From: an uncultured Erysipelotrichaceae bacterium
GTDB taxonomy: Bacteria > Bacillota_I > Bacilli_A > RF39 > UBA660
Direction of reading: 5' to 3'
Assembly: GCA_902795845.1 (NCBI GenBank)
Contig: CADBMU010000066.1
Location: 1-9,983, forward strand
DNA: 9,983 bases
The notes beneath the pieces were generated by a model. The model ran no database searches. It was given only the letters and a program-made list of their open reading frames with translations, and was not told where the DNA came from. The position numbers and the translations under genes were made by a program. This document shows positions 1-6,708 of this stretch, one piece after another. Position 1 is the stretch's first letter, and each line of letters starts with the position of its first letter.

Positions 1-2
1 AA

Positions 3-20
3 TTACCTAAAAATAGGTAA
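3..20. repeat. Small perfect hairpin upstream of mutS
   Basis: TTACCTA at 3-9 is the exact reverse complement of TAGGTAA at 14-20, with a four-base AAAA loop. No T-run follows on the plus strand, so it is not a convincing intrinsic terminator in that direction. The sequence before position 1 is unavailable, so it could be the end of an upstream transcription unit. The hairpin is seen directly; its role is unknown. Confidence 0.35.
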
Positions 21-58
21 AAATATTATATAGTAAATTGAAAACAAATTCAGTTCAA

Positions 59-87
59 TTTACTAAACTCATTATACGTGATATAAT
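59..87 (+). promoter_or_regulatory. Extended -10 sigma-A promoter of mutS
   Basis: TATAAT at 82-87 is preceded by TG at 79-80, giving the extended -10 form TGATATAAT. A weaker -35 (TTTACT, 59-64) lies 17 bases upstream. Transcription would start near 94, leaving a leader of about 16 bases that just holds the mutS ribosome binding site. Its position supports the ATG at 110 over the in-frame ATG at 38. Confidence 0.65.
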
Positions 88-109
88 TAATTTGCTTAAG
101 GGTGGTAAA

Positions 110-2653
110 ATGAAGCGTAGTGAAGTAGATAGAAATAAATTAAGTCCAGGTATGTTACAATATATGGAAATCAAAGATAATTATGAAGAAGAATTATTAT
201 TTTATCGTTTAGGTGATTTCTATGAATTATTTTTTGATGATGGACTTATTGCATCAAGAGAATGTGAATTAACTCTTACTGGTAAGAATGCTGGTTTGGA
301 TGAAAAAATACCAATGTGTGGTGTACCATTTCATTCAGTAAAACCCTATATTGAAAAATTAGTTAGTAAAGGATATAAAATAGCTATATGTGAGCAATTA
401 GAAGATCCTAAAACTACTAAAAAGGTAGTAAAAAGAGGAGTAGTTCAAGTAATAAGTAAAGGAACTATTGTTGATAATGATTTATTAAACGAACATGATA
501 ATAATTATATAGCTAGCTTACTTGATTTTAAATATATTTATATTTTAACATATGCTGATATTTCTACGGGTTCTTTAAATATTTTAGAGATTCCTTATCA
601 AAAAGATAAATTAGTAAATGAAATATTAAATTTAAATATTAAAGAATTAATTTTAGCTGATGATAGCGATAAAGATTTCATTGAACTTTTAAAAAATAAT
701 TATGGTATAGATGTAAATGTTTCACGTGAATATTTAGAAGATAAATATCAAAATCTTGTTGAATCAGTTCAAGATTTACGTTATAAAACGGGAATAAAAC
801 ATTTACTTTATTATTTAGTTGTAAGAGAATTAAAAGAATTAGATCACTTTAGTGATGTTAATGTAATAGATAAAAATTCTTATCTTTCTATGGATGTTCA
901 TACTATAAGAAATTTGGAATTAATTGAAACTTTAAGGTTAAAAGAAAGAACGTATTCTCTTATTTGGCTACTTGATAAAACTAAAACTTCAATGGGTTCA
1001 AGAATGTTAAAACATTGGCTTTTAAATCCTTTAAAAGATAAAAAACTAATTGAAGAAAGATATGATAAAATTGAAAAATTAAATGAAGAATTTATTTTAA
1101 AAGATGAACTTCGTAATACTTTATATGAAATATATGATATTGAAAGACTTTGTGGCAAAGTTTCATGCGGTAATTTAAATGCAAGAGATTTATTACAATT
1201 AAAAAATAGTTTAAAAGTATTACCTGAGCTTAAAAGAATAATTGAAAGCCTTGGATTTAATTATGATATTGATACTCATGATATTTTATATAAGCTACTG
1301 GATGATTCTATTTATGAGAATCCTCCAGTTACTTTAAAAGAGGGCTATTTAATAAAAGAGGGCTATAATAAAGAACTTGATGAATTAAAAAATATTCGTA
1401 GTGGAGGTAAGTCATTTGTTGCTGATTTTGAAAGTAAATTAAAAGAATCTACAGGTATTAAAACTTTAAAAGTTGGATTTAATAAAGTATTTGGATATTT
1501 CATTGAAGTTAGTAAAGGTCAGGTTAAAGAAATACCACAAGATTTAGGTTGGGAAAGAAGACAAACTTTAACTAACTGTGAAAGATTTATTTCTCCAGAA
1601 TTAAAAGAAAAAGAATCAATGATATTAAATGCTGAAGAAAAAATTATTAATTTAGAATATGATTTATTTTGCAAAATTAAAGAAGAAGTAAAAAAATATT
1701 TAATATCATTAAAAAATTTAAGTTATCAAATTAGTGATATTGATGCAATAACATCTCTTGCTGTAGTAAGTGATGATTATAAACTAGTAAGACCAACTTT
1801 AAATGAAGAACATATTATTGAAATTATTGAAGGAAGACATCCAGTTGTAGAAAGAGTTAGTAAAAATTCTTATGTTTCTAATGATTGTATTATGAATAGT
1901 GATGTTAATACATTATTAATTACGGGTCCAAATATGAGTGGTAAATCAACTTATATGCGTCAGTTAGCAATTATTATTATCATGGGTCAAATGGGATCTT
2001 TTGTTCCTGCTAAAATAGCTAATTTACCTATTATTGATAAAATCTTTACAAGAATAGGTGCTAGTGATGATTTAGTCAGTGGCGAATCAACATTTATGGT
2101 AGAAATGAATGAAGCTAAAAATGCTATAACTGGAGCTACCCGCGATAGTTTAATTTTATTTGATGAACTAGGTAGAGGAACAGCTACTTATGATGGAATG
2201 AGTCTTGCTCAAGCAATACTTGAATATGTAAATAACAATATTAAATGTAAAACATTATTTAGTACTCATTATCATGAACTTACAAAAATGGAAGAAAAAC
2301 TTAATGGTATAAAAAATGTTCATGTATCAGCTTCTGAAAGTGATGGCGAAATTGTTTTCTTACATAAAATAAAAGATGGCTCTATAGATAAAAGTTATGG
2401 TATTCATGTAGCTAAATTATCTGGTATGCCTAGTGAAGTTATAACAAGAGCAAATGAGATATTAAATTTCTATGAAAATAAAAAAGTAGAGCCAACTAAT
2501 GATAAAATTCAATTAAGTATGGATTTTGAAGAAGTAAAAAAAGATAGTGAAATAGAAAATAAAGTAAAAGAAATTGATCCTTTAAATATGACACCAATTG
2601 ATGCTATTAATTTTTTATATGAATTAAAAGAAATTAGTAAAAAGAGTGTTTAA
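110..2653 (+). CDS. mutS: DNA mismatch repair protein MutS
   Basis: MutS binds mispaired or looped-out bases as a dimer and uses ATP to recruit MutL in methyl-independent mismatch repair. The 847-residue product is close to B. subtilis and E. coli MutS in length. The N-terminal mismatch-recognition motif GDFYELF is at residues 35-41, with the Phe and Glu of the F-x-E wedge at 37 and 39. The ATPase is complete: Walker A GPNMSGKST at 606-614, Walker B LILFDELGRG at 681-690, and STHYHEL at 718-724. Near the C-terminus QLSMDF (801-806) fits the beta-clamp binding motif known in B. subtilis MutS. The start at 110 is chosen because AAGGGTGG (98-105) is well spaced and a promoter sits just upstream; a start at 38 would precede that promoter. 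No mutL follows, unlike the common mutS-mutL pair. Confidence 0.97.
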   Translation: MKRSEVDRNKLSPGMLQYMEIKDNYEEELLFYRLGDFYELFFDDGLIASRECELTLTGKNAGLDEKIPMCGVPFHSVKPYIEKLVSKGYKIAICEQLEDPKTTKKVVKRGVVQVISKGTIVDNDLLNEHDNNYIASLLDFKYIYILTYADISTGSLNILEIPYQKDKLVNEILNLNIKELILADDSDKDFIELLKNNYGIDVNVSREYLEDKYQNLVESVQDLRYKTGIKHLLYYLVVRELKELDHFSDVNVIDKNSYLSMDVHTIRNLELIETLRLKERTYSLIWLLDKTKTSMGSRMLKHWLLNPLKDKKLIEERYDKIEKLNEEFILKDELRNTLYEIYDIERLCGKVSCGNLNARDLLQLKNSLKVLPELKRIIESLGFNYDIDTHDILYKLLDDSIYENPPVTLKEGYLIKEGYNKELDELKNIRSGGKSFVADFESKLKESTGIKTLKVGFNKVFGYFIEVSKGQVKEIPQDLGWERRQTLTNCERFISPELKEKESMILNAEEKIINLEYDLFCKIKEEVKKYLISLKNLSYQISDIDAITSLAVVSDDYKLVRPTLNEEHIIEIIEGRHPVVERVSKNSYVSNDCIMNSDVNTLLITGPNMSGKSTYMRQLAIIIIMGQMGSFVPAKIANLPIIDKIFTRIGASDDLVSGESTFMVEMNEAKNAITGATRDSLILFDELGRGTATYDGMSLAQAILEYVNNNIKCKTLFSTHYHELTKMEEKLNGIKNVHVSASESDGEIVFLHKIKDGSIDKSYGIHVAKLSGMPSEVITRANEILNFYENKKVEPTNDKIQLSMDFEEVKKDSEIENKVKEIDPLNMTPIDAINFLYELKEISKKSV

Positions 2654-2657
2654 TTTT

Positions 2658-2677
2658 TAAATTTCCATTTATTTTTT
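2658..2677 (+). terminator. Weak possible terminator after mutS
   Basis: TAAAT (2658-2662) pairs with ATTTA (2667-2671) around a TTCC loop, followed by six T. The stem has only A-T pairs, so termination would be leaky at best. It lies between the mutS stop and the promoter of the next gene. Confidence 0.3.
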
Positions 2678-2696
2678 AGAATATATTAATTATAAT
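2668..2696 (+). promoter_or_regulatory. Possible promoter of the AI-2E family gene
   Basis: A perfect TATAAT at 2691-2696 has only a poor -35 (TTTATT, 2668-2673) 17 bases upstream. The predicted start near 2703 would give a very short leader, as at mutS. In sequence this AT-rich, a chance TATAAT is possible. Confidence 0.4.
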
Positions 2697-2716
2697 AATA
2701 AAAAGGAATGATAATT

Positions 2717-3865
2717 ATGCTAAAATTTAGAAATAAAGAAATTAATATTGAAGAAGTTAATTCAGTATTAAGTTTATCAAAAAGAATATTAAAATTATTA
2801 TATGTTGTTATGATAGTAGCTATTGTCTTTTTGGCTTCCGTATTATTAAAAGATTGGGGAGTATTTACTTTTATAAAAACTTTATTAAGTGTTATATCTC
2901 CACTTTTTATAGGTTTTATAATAGCTTGGCTATTTAATCCAGCAGTAAAAAAATTAGAAAAGAAGAAAATCCCTAGAATAGCTGGTTCTTTAATCGTTTA
3001 TGCTATATTTTTAATATTTTTAGTAGTATTTATTAAAATATTAGTACCAACTATTTATATTCAATTAAATGAACTTGTAGGTAATTTGCCAGAGATATTT
3101 AATGAAGTAAAACTTGCAACTAATAAGTTATTTGAATCTCTTAATGATATGAATGGAATTGATTTAACTAGTGTTAAAGTTAATTTATTTACTACTTTAG
3201 AAAATTGGTTTACAAATTTTACAACATCATTACCAGAATTTATTTTAACAGTTGTAACTAGTTTTTTCTCAAAACTTATGACAATTGCTTTTGGACTAAT
3301 CATAGGTCTTTATATGTTATTTGATTTTGACTCAATTTCAAAGCATTTGATAAGCTTACTTCCAAAAAAACACCGAAAAGATGCTGATGTTTTAATTACT
3401 GATATAAGTACAGAGGTAAGAAAATGTGTTAATGGTACACTTACAGTTGCTTCAATGGTTTTTGTTGGAGATTCAATTGGATTTGCTATAATTGGTTTAC
3501 AAGCGCCACTTTTATTTGGACTTTTCTGTGGAATTACAGATTTAATTCCTTATGTAGGACCATATATTGGTGGAATAGCAGCTGTTATCATTGGATTTAG
3601 TCAGTCAACATTTACTGGAGTAATGGCAATAATAATTTGTTGTATTGTCCAATGTCTTGAAAATTTTGTCCTTCAACCATTAATAATGAGCAAAACAATG
3701 AAATTACATCCGGTAACAATAATAATTGGGTTATTGATTTTTGAACATTTTTTTGGTATAGTAGGTATGATTTTAGCAACACCAATAATTGCGTTGTTAA
3801 AAGTTATTTATTATTTTACAATTGATAAATTAAATTTATTTAACGATGAAGTAGTTGAAGATTAA
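2717..3865 (+). CDS. AI-2E family transporter (PF01594)
   Basis: This is a polytopic membrane protein of 382 residues, the usual length for the AI-2E/UPF0118 family. Hydrophobic segments begin near residues 25, 50 and 85. A long soluble stretch follows (about 115-170), then a C-terminal membrane block. Diagnostic family motifs are present: GITDLIPYVGPYIGG around residue 275, then QPLIMSKTMKLHPVTI and a hydrophobic segment ending near GMILATPIIALLK. Members have been linked to autoinducer-2 export or to Na+/H+ exchange, so the substrate cannot be read from sequence. The ATG at 2717 is preferred because AAAAGGAA (2701-2708) lies 8 bases upstream; the earlier in-frame ATG at 2708 overlaps that ribosome binding site. 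It stands between mutS and the T-box leader without an obvious functional link to either. Confidence 0.88.
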   Translation: MLKFRNKEINIEEVNSVLSLSKRILKLLYVVMIVAIVFLASVLLKDWGVFTFIKTLLSVISPLFIGFIIAWLFNPAVKKLEKKKIPRIAGSLIVYAIFLIFLVVFIKILVPTIYIQLNELVGNLPEIFNEVKLATNKLFESLNDMNGIDLTSVKVNLFTTLENWFTNFTTSLPEFILTVVTSFFSKLMTIAFGLIIGLYMLFDFDSISKHLISLLPKKHRKDADVLITDISTEVRKCVNGTLTVASMVFVGDSIGFAIIGLQAPLLFGLFCGITDLIPYVGPYIGGIAAVIIGFSQSTFTGVMAIIICCIVQCLENFVLQPLIMSKTMKLHPVTIIIGLLIFEHFFGIVGMILATPIIALLKVIYYFTIDKLNLFNDEVVED

Positions 3866-3870
3866 GGAAT

Positions 3871-4036
3871 GTTTCATTATTAAATTTTAAGAGAGTTAGT
3901 GGTTGGTGAAAACTAACAATTTAAAATGAATACTGCTACCTTATGAAACTGCAGGGTTTAATAAACCGTTATTTTAATTAAGAAATATAAAGGATGGTAC
4001 CGCAGAATTGCTCCTTAAAAGTGTGGTACCTTTTTT
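3871..4036 (+). promoter_or_regulatory. T-box riboswitch, alanine specifier (GCU)
   Basis: This leader senses uncharged tRNA-Ala and lets transcription read into the operon when alanine is short. Stem I is closed by GTTTCAT (3871-3877) with ATGAAAC (3943-3949). Inner helices are ATTTTAA (3884-3890) with TTAAAAT (3921-3927), and GTTAG (3895-3899) with CTAAC (3913-3917). The conserved AGAGAG and GGTGAAAA elements lie between the 5' and 3' strands. GCT at 3935-3937 in the 3' strand of the large internal loop is the likely specifier, followed by A. A short hairpin occupies 3955-3967. The antiterminator is complete: AAGGA (3990-3994) with TCCTT (4012-4016), the bulge TGGTACC (3995-4001), and GCA (4002-4004) with TGC (4009-4011). 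The bulge TGGT would pair with a tRNA ending ACCA, as in tRNA-Ala. The leader starts five bases after the previous stop, so its promoter must lie inside that gene; none is convincing. Confidence 0.93.
3996..4036 (+). terminator. T-box-controlled terminator
   Basis: GGTACCGCA (3996-4004) pairs with TGTGGTACC (4022-4030), with one G-U pair, followed by six T at 4031-4036. The 5' arm reuses the bulge and upper-helix bases of the antiterminator, so the two structures exclude each other, as expected for T-box control. Confidence 0.92.
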
Positions 4037-4052
4037 AATGAAAGGATTAATT

Positions 4053-4568
4053 ATGAAAGTAATATTGATTTCAGGACATGCTGGTTCTGGTAAAAATGAA
4101 GTGGCAAATATATTAAAAAAATATTTAAAAAATACTGTAATAACAAATTTTAGCAAATATATTAAATTATTTGCTTTAGAATTTAGTGATTGGGATGGTA
4201 GAGATATTACTAAACCACGTACATTTTTACAAAATATGGGTGATAAATTACGAGCGATTGATGAGAATTTTTTGACTAATCGAATGCTTGAAGATTTTAA
4301 AGTTTATGAAAGTAATTTCGAATATGTAATAATTAGTGATGTAAGACTTGTACATGAACTTGAGTATATTAAAAATAATAGTAAGTATGAGGTAATAACA
4401 ATGAGAGTTAATGCAAATAACAGTAGTAAGTATTTAACTTTAGAGCAAAAAAGCCATCATACAGAAACTGAATTAGATAACTATGATAAATTTGATTATA
4501 TAATAGAAAATAATTTTGATGATACTTTAGAAGAAAAAGTAAAAGAAGTAATTGAGAGGATGATTTAA
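4053..4568 (+). CDS. P-loop nucleotide kinase, deoxynucleoside monophosphate kinase-like
   Basis: The 171-residue protein has the layout of a small NMP-kinase-fold enzyme, which moves a phosphate from ATP to a small acceptor. Walker A GHAGSGKN is at residues 8-15. LQNMGDKLRAIDENFLTNRM near residues 57-76 resembles the LQ..G...R..D...W segment of phage-type dNMP kinases. An SDVR-x-x-x-E segment at 95-102 matches their DVRF.NE motif, and HHTETELD (135-142) lies where these enzymes carry a conserved His/Glu stretch. Dephospho-CoA kinase or another acceptor is possible, so the substrate is open. The start at 4053 follows AAAGGA (4041-4046); an in-frame ATG at 4008 lies within the T-box expression platform and is rejected. 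The gene is the first of the alanine T-box operon and its TAA directly abuts the alaS ATG, so the two are probably translationally coupled. Confidence 0.8.
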   Translation: MKVILISGHAGSGKNEVANILKKYLKNTVITNFSKYIKLFALEFSDWDGRDITKPRTFLQNMGDKLRAIDENFLTNRMLEDFKVYESNFEYVIISDVRLVHELEYIKNNSKYEVITMRVNANNSSKYLTLEQKSHHTETELDNYDKFDYIIENNFDDTLEEKVKEVIERMI

Positions 4569-6332
4569 ATGAATTTAAAAGATTTATATATTAGTTTTTT
4601 TGAAAGTAAGGGTCATAAACAAATACCTAGTGCTCCAGTAGTGCCTGAAAATGATCCATCAGTATTATTTAATACAGCAGGAATGCAACCATTAATTCCT
4701 TATTTGATGGGTCAAAAGCACCCATATGGTACACGTCTTTGTGATTATCAAAAATGTATAAGAACTAATGATTTAGAAAATATTGGTGATACTTACCATC
4801 ATACATTTTTTGAAATGCTAGGAAACTGGTCTTTAGGAGACTATTTTAAAAAAGAAGCAATCTCATGGAGTTTTGAATTCTTGACAGAAGTACTTCATAT
4901 ACCAGTAGAGAAATTAGCTGTCACTGTATTTGCTGGTAATGATATAATTCCAAAAGATACTGAATCAATCGAAATTTGGAAATCTCTTGGTATAAGTGAA
5001 GATAGAATATGCAAAACTAGTGATGATAATTTTTGGATTGCTGGTGAAACTGGACCTTGTGGGCCAGATTCTGAAATGTTTTACTGGCGTAGTGAAGACG
5101 AAGTTCCTCAAAAATTCGATCCAGAAGATGAAAGATGGGTTGAAATTTGGAATGATGTATTTATGCAATATAATAAAAAAGAAGACAAGACTGTAGTTGA
5201 ATTACCTCATAAAAATGTTGATACAGGAATGGGTGTAGAAAGAACAACAGCAATTCTTGAAGGCGTTAATGATAATTATATGTCATCAATATGGAAAGAT
5301 GTTATTGAATTAATCGAACATATTTCAAATCTTAAATATGAGGGACACGAAAAATCAATGCGTATTATAGCTGATCATATGCGTACAGCAGTGTTTATTT
5401 TAGCTGATAATGCTGGAATTAAACCATCAAATACCGATCAAGGTTATATTTTAAGAAGATTAATAAGACGTGCTATTAGACATGCAAAAAAATTAAATAT
5501 TGATATCAATAGTAATTTTGAAGAAGAAATTGCTTTATTAATAATTAAAAAATATGAAAAATATTATCAAGAATTAAGTGAAAATAAAAATGTTGTAATT
5601 GAAGCATTAAAAAATGAAAAAATTAAATTTAATAGAACTTTAGAAAAAGGGTTAAAAGAATTTGAAAAAATTTCTAATAAAATTACTGATAATAAATTAA
5701 ATAAAGATGATGCTTTTAAGCTTTATGATACTTATGGTTTTCCAATTGAACTTACAGAAGAACTAGCACGTGAGAGAAATATTGAAGTAGATGTAGCTGG
5801 TTTTTATGAAAAATTTAAAGCTCATCAAGAATTATCAAGAACAGCTTCTGCAGGTAAATTTAAAGGTGGACTTGCCGGAAATAGTGAGATTGAAACAAGA
5901 TATCATACAGCAACTCATTTATTAAATGCGGCATTAAAAGTAGTAGTTGATAAAAATATCCATCAAAGAGGATCTAATATTACTGATGAAAGAATGCGTT
6001 TTGATTTTAACTGTGATCATAAATTAACTGATGAAGAAAAAATGAAAGTAGAACAATTAGTTAATGAATGGATAAATGCATCTTTACCTGTTAGATGTGA
6101 TGAAATGAATAAAGAAGATGCAGTTAAATCTGGAGCAGAGTGTATGTTTATTGAGAAATATCCTGATGTTGTTACCGTTTATTCAATTGGTAATGATGAA
6201 TATGGAGTTGTTTCAAAAGAACTTTGTGGAGGACCTCATGTTAAAAATACAAATGAACTTGGTAAATTTAAAATAAAAAAAGAAGAAGCTTCTTCAGCTG
6301 GTGTTAGAAGAATTAAAGCTGTTTTAGAATAA
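4569..6332 (+). CDS. alaS: Alanyl-tRNA synthetase, compact form lacking C-Ala
   Basis: It charges tRNA-Ala with alanine and should remove mischarged serine or glycine. The class II catalytic domain covers about residues 1-240. It includes motif 2 (HHTFFEMLGNWSLGDYF, about 77-93), AGETGPCGPDSEM (158-170) and motif 3 (VDTGMGVERT, 217-226). The tRNA-recognition region contains SNTDQGYILRRLIRRAIRH (287-305) and DTYGFP (387-392), which appear to hold the Asn and Asp that read G3-U70. The editing domain has its zinc motifs HTATH (446-450) and CGGPH (553-557). At 587 residues it is about 290 shorter than typical AlaRS. GKFKGGLAG runs almost directly into the editing domain, so the beta-barrel with its ESGGQ signature is absent, and the protein ends just after the editing domain with no DHHA1/C-Ala part. 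A terminator overlaps the stop, so this is natural architecture, not a frameshift. The ribosome binding site AGAGGATG (4555-4562) lies inside the kinase gene. Confidence 0.95.
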   Translation: MNLKDLYISFFESKGHKQIPSAPVVPENDPSVLFNTAGMQPLIPYLMGQKHPYGTRLCDYQKCIRTNDLENIGDTYHHTFFEMLGNWSLGDYFKKEAISWSFEFLTEVLHIPVEKLAVTVFAGNDIIPKDTESIEIWKSLGISEDRICKTSDDNFWIAGETGPCGPDSEMFYWRSEDEVPQKFDPEDERWVEIWNDVFMQYNKKEDKTVVELPHKNVDTGMGVERTTAILEGVNDNYMSSIWKDVIELIEHISNLKYEGHEKSMRIIADHMRTAVFILADNAGIKPSNTDQGYILRRLIRRAIRHAKKLNIDINSNFEEEIALLIIKKYEKYYQELSENKNVVIEALKNEKIKFNRTLEKGLKEFEKISNKITDNKLNKDDAFKLYDTYGFPIELTEELARERNIEVDVAGFYEKFKAHQELSRTASAGKFKGGLAGNSEIETRYHTATHLLNAALKVVVDKNIHQRGSNITDERMRFDFNCDHKLTDEEKMKVEQLVNEWINASLPVRCDEMNKEDAVKSGAECMFIEKYPDVVTVYSIGNDEYGVVSKELCGGPHVKNTNELGKFKIKKEEASSAGVRRIKAVLE

Positions 6333-6356
6333 AATCTCATTTTTTGAGATTTTTTT
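6331..6356 (+). terminator. Intrinsic terminator of the alaS operon
   Basis: AAAATCTCA (6331-6339) pairs with TGAGATTTT (6345-6353) around a five-T loop, and the T-run continues to 6356 and, after one C, to 6364. It overlaps the alaS stop codon and ends the T-box operon before the tRNA promoter. Confidence 0.9.
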
Positions 6357-6377
6357 CTTTTTTTAACATAAAATATA

Positions 6378-6406
6378 TTGAAAAGAAAAAAAGTTTATAG
6401 TATAAT
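6378..6406 (+). promoter_or_regulatory. Sigma-A promoter of the tRNA pair
   Basis: TTGAAA (6378-6383), a 17-base spacer and a perfect TATAAT (6401-6406) make a near-consensus promoter. Transcription would start near 6413, about five bases before the first tRNA, which is typical of strong stable-RNA promoters. Confidence 0.85.
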
Positions 6407-6417
6407 TAAGAAGTCAT

Positions 6418-6494
6418 GGACCTTTAGCTCAGTTGGTTAGAGCATCCGGCTCATAACCGGGCGGTCGTAGGTTCGAGTCCTACAAGGTCCACCA
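6418..6494 (+). tRNA. tRNA with CAU anticodon, probably tRNA-Ile2 (k2CAU)
   Basis: The acceptor stem GGACCTT (6418-6424) pairs perfectly with AAGGTCC (6484-6490), followed by A73 and an encoded CCA. The anticodon loop is CTCATAA with CAT at 6452-6454. A fully paired position 1-72 rules out initiator tRNA-fMet. Among elongator CAU tRNAs, C4-G69 and C5-G68 are features used by TilS to choose tRNA-Ile2, and the GGACCTTTAGCTC start recalls the Bacillus tRNA-Ile2. If so, TilS converts the wobble C to lysidine and the tRNA reads AUA, a frequent Ile codon in such AT-rich genes. Automated tools often call this tRNA-Met; elongator Met remains the alternative. Confidence 0.9.
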
Positions 6495-6498
6495 TTGT

Positions 6499-6583
6499 GC
6501 AGGTATGGCGAAATTGGTAGACGCGCTAGACTTAGGATCTAGTGGAGCAATCCGTGCGGGTTCAAGTCCCTCTACCTGCACCA
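6499..6583 (+). tRNA. tRNA-Leu (UAG)
   Basis: The acceptor stem GCAGGTA (6499-6505) pairs with TACCTGC (6573-6579), followed by A and an encoded CCA. The anticodon stem CTAGA/TCTAG frames the loop CTTAGGA with anticodon TAG at 6533-6535. It is a class II tRNA of 85 bases with the expected long variable arm. It lies four bases after the CAU tRNA and is surely cotranscribed with it. Confidence 0.96.
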
Positions 6584-6593
6584 ATTTGTCTCA

Positions 6594-6621
6594 AATCTCG
6601 AATTAACACTGCCTCGAGATT
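6594..6621 (+). other. Hairpin in the tRNA trailer
   Basis: AATCTCGA (6594-6601) is the exact reverse complement of TCGAGATT (6614-6621), with a 12-base loop. It lies between the CCA of tRNA-Leu and the transcript terminator, so it would be part of the same primary transcript. No T-run follows, so it is not a terminator. It may mark the tRNA 3' trailer for processing or belong to a short RNA; neither can be decided from sequence. Confidence 0.5.
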
Positions 6622-6630
6622 ATAGAATTT

Positions 6631-6656
6631 GCTAACTAGAAATAGTTAGCTTTTTT
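6631..6656 (+). terminator. Intrinsic terminator of the tRNA pair
   Basis: GCTAACTA (6631-6638) pairs with TAGTTAGC (6643-6650) through a GAAA tetraloop of the GNRA type, followed by six T (6651-6656). It ends the tRNA transcript 15 bases before the -35 of the metal-resistance operon. Confidence 0.95.
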
Positions 6657-6670
6657 GTGTTCTAAAACTC

Positions 6671-6700
6671 TTGACAGTTGAATATATATTCAATTATAAT
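6671..6700 (+). promoter_or_regulatory. Sigma-A promoter of the metal-resistance operon
   Basis: The -35 TTGACA (6671-6676) and -10 TATAAT (6695-6700) both match consensus perfectly, with an 18-base spacer. Transcription would start near 6707. So strong a promoter suits tight repression with high output once the repressor is released. The spacer is almost filled by an operator dyad. Confidence 0.93.
6678..6693. promoter_or_regulatory. Operator 1 of the ArsR/SmtB repressor
   Basis: TTGAATATATATTCAA is a perfect 16-base palindrome lying wholly between the -35 and -10. It resembles the known CadC/SmtB-type sites, which share TGAA...TTCA half-sites. A dimer bound here would block RNA polymerase. 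That the downstream repressor binds it is inferred from position and motif. Confidence 0.82.
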
Positions 6701-6708
6701 AAACACAG

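Noticed and set aside
38..109. In-frame upstream start adding 24 residues to MutS
   Set aside because: The extension covers the extended -10 promoter at 79-87, has no ribosome binding site, and MutS proteins normally begin shortly before the GDFYELF region as the ATG at 110 gives.
898..1158. Minus-strand reading frames opposite mutS and the other long genes (also 3061-3303, 3974-4156, 4965-5168, 7601-7939, 8792-9076)
   Set aside because: They are antisense shadows of well-supported genes, lack ribosome binding sites or recognisable domains, and have low-complexity Ser/Phe/Ile-rich products.
1335..1366. 14-base direct repeat TAAAAGAGGGCTAT with 18-base period in mutS
   Set aside because: It encodes KEGYLIKEGYN, which matches the normal MutS family sequence LKEG-IIK-GYN at this place, so it is conserved protein sequence with similar codon choice, not a recent duplication.
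4008..4052. Upstream start of the kinase inside the T-box
   Set aside because: It lies in the antiterminator/terminator hairpin; the ATG at 4053 has a good AAAGGA site and gives the normal P-loop start MKVILISGHAG.
4996..5196. 66-residue plus-strand frame inside alaS
   Set aside because: It overlaps the conserved AlaRS catalytic region in another frame and shows no start signal or recognisable motif.
6333..6417. Possible remnant of the AlaRS C-Ala domain after a frameshift
   Set aside because: Only 85 bases separate the stop from the tRNA, and they hold a terminator and a promoter; nothing there can encode the missing roughly 290 residues, so the short form is genuine here.
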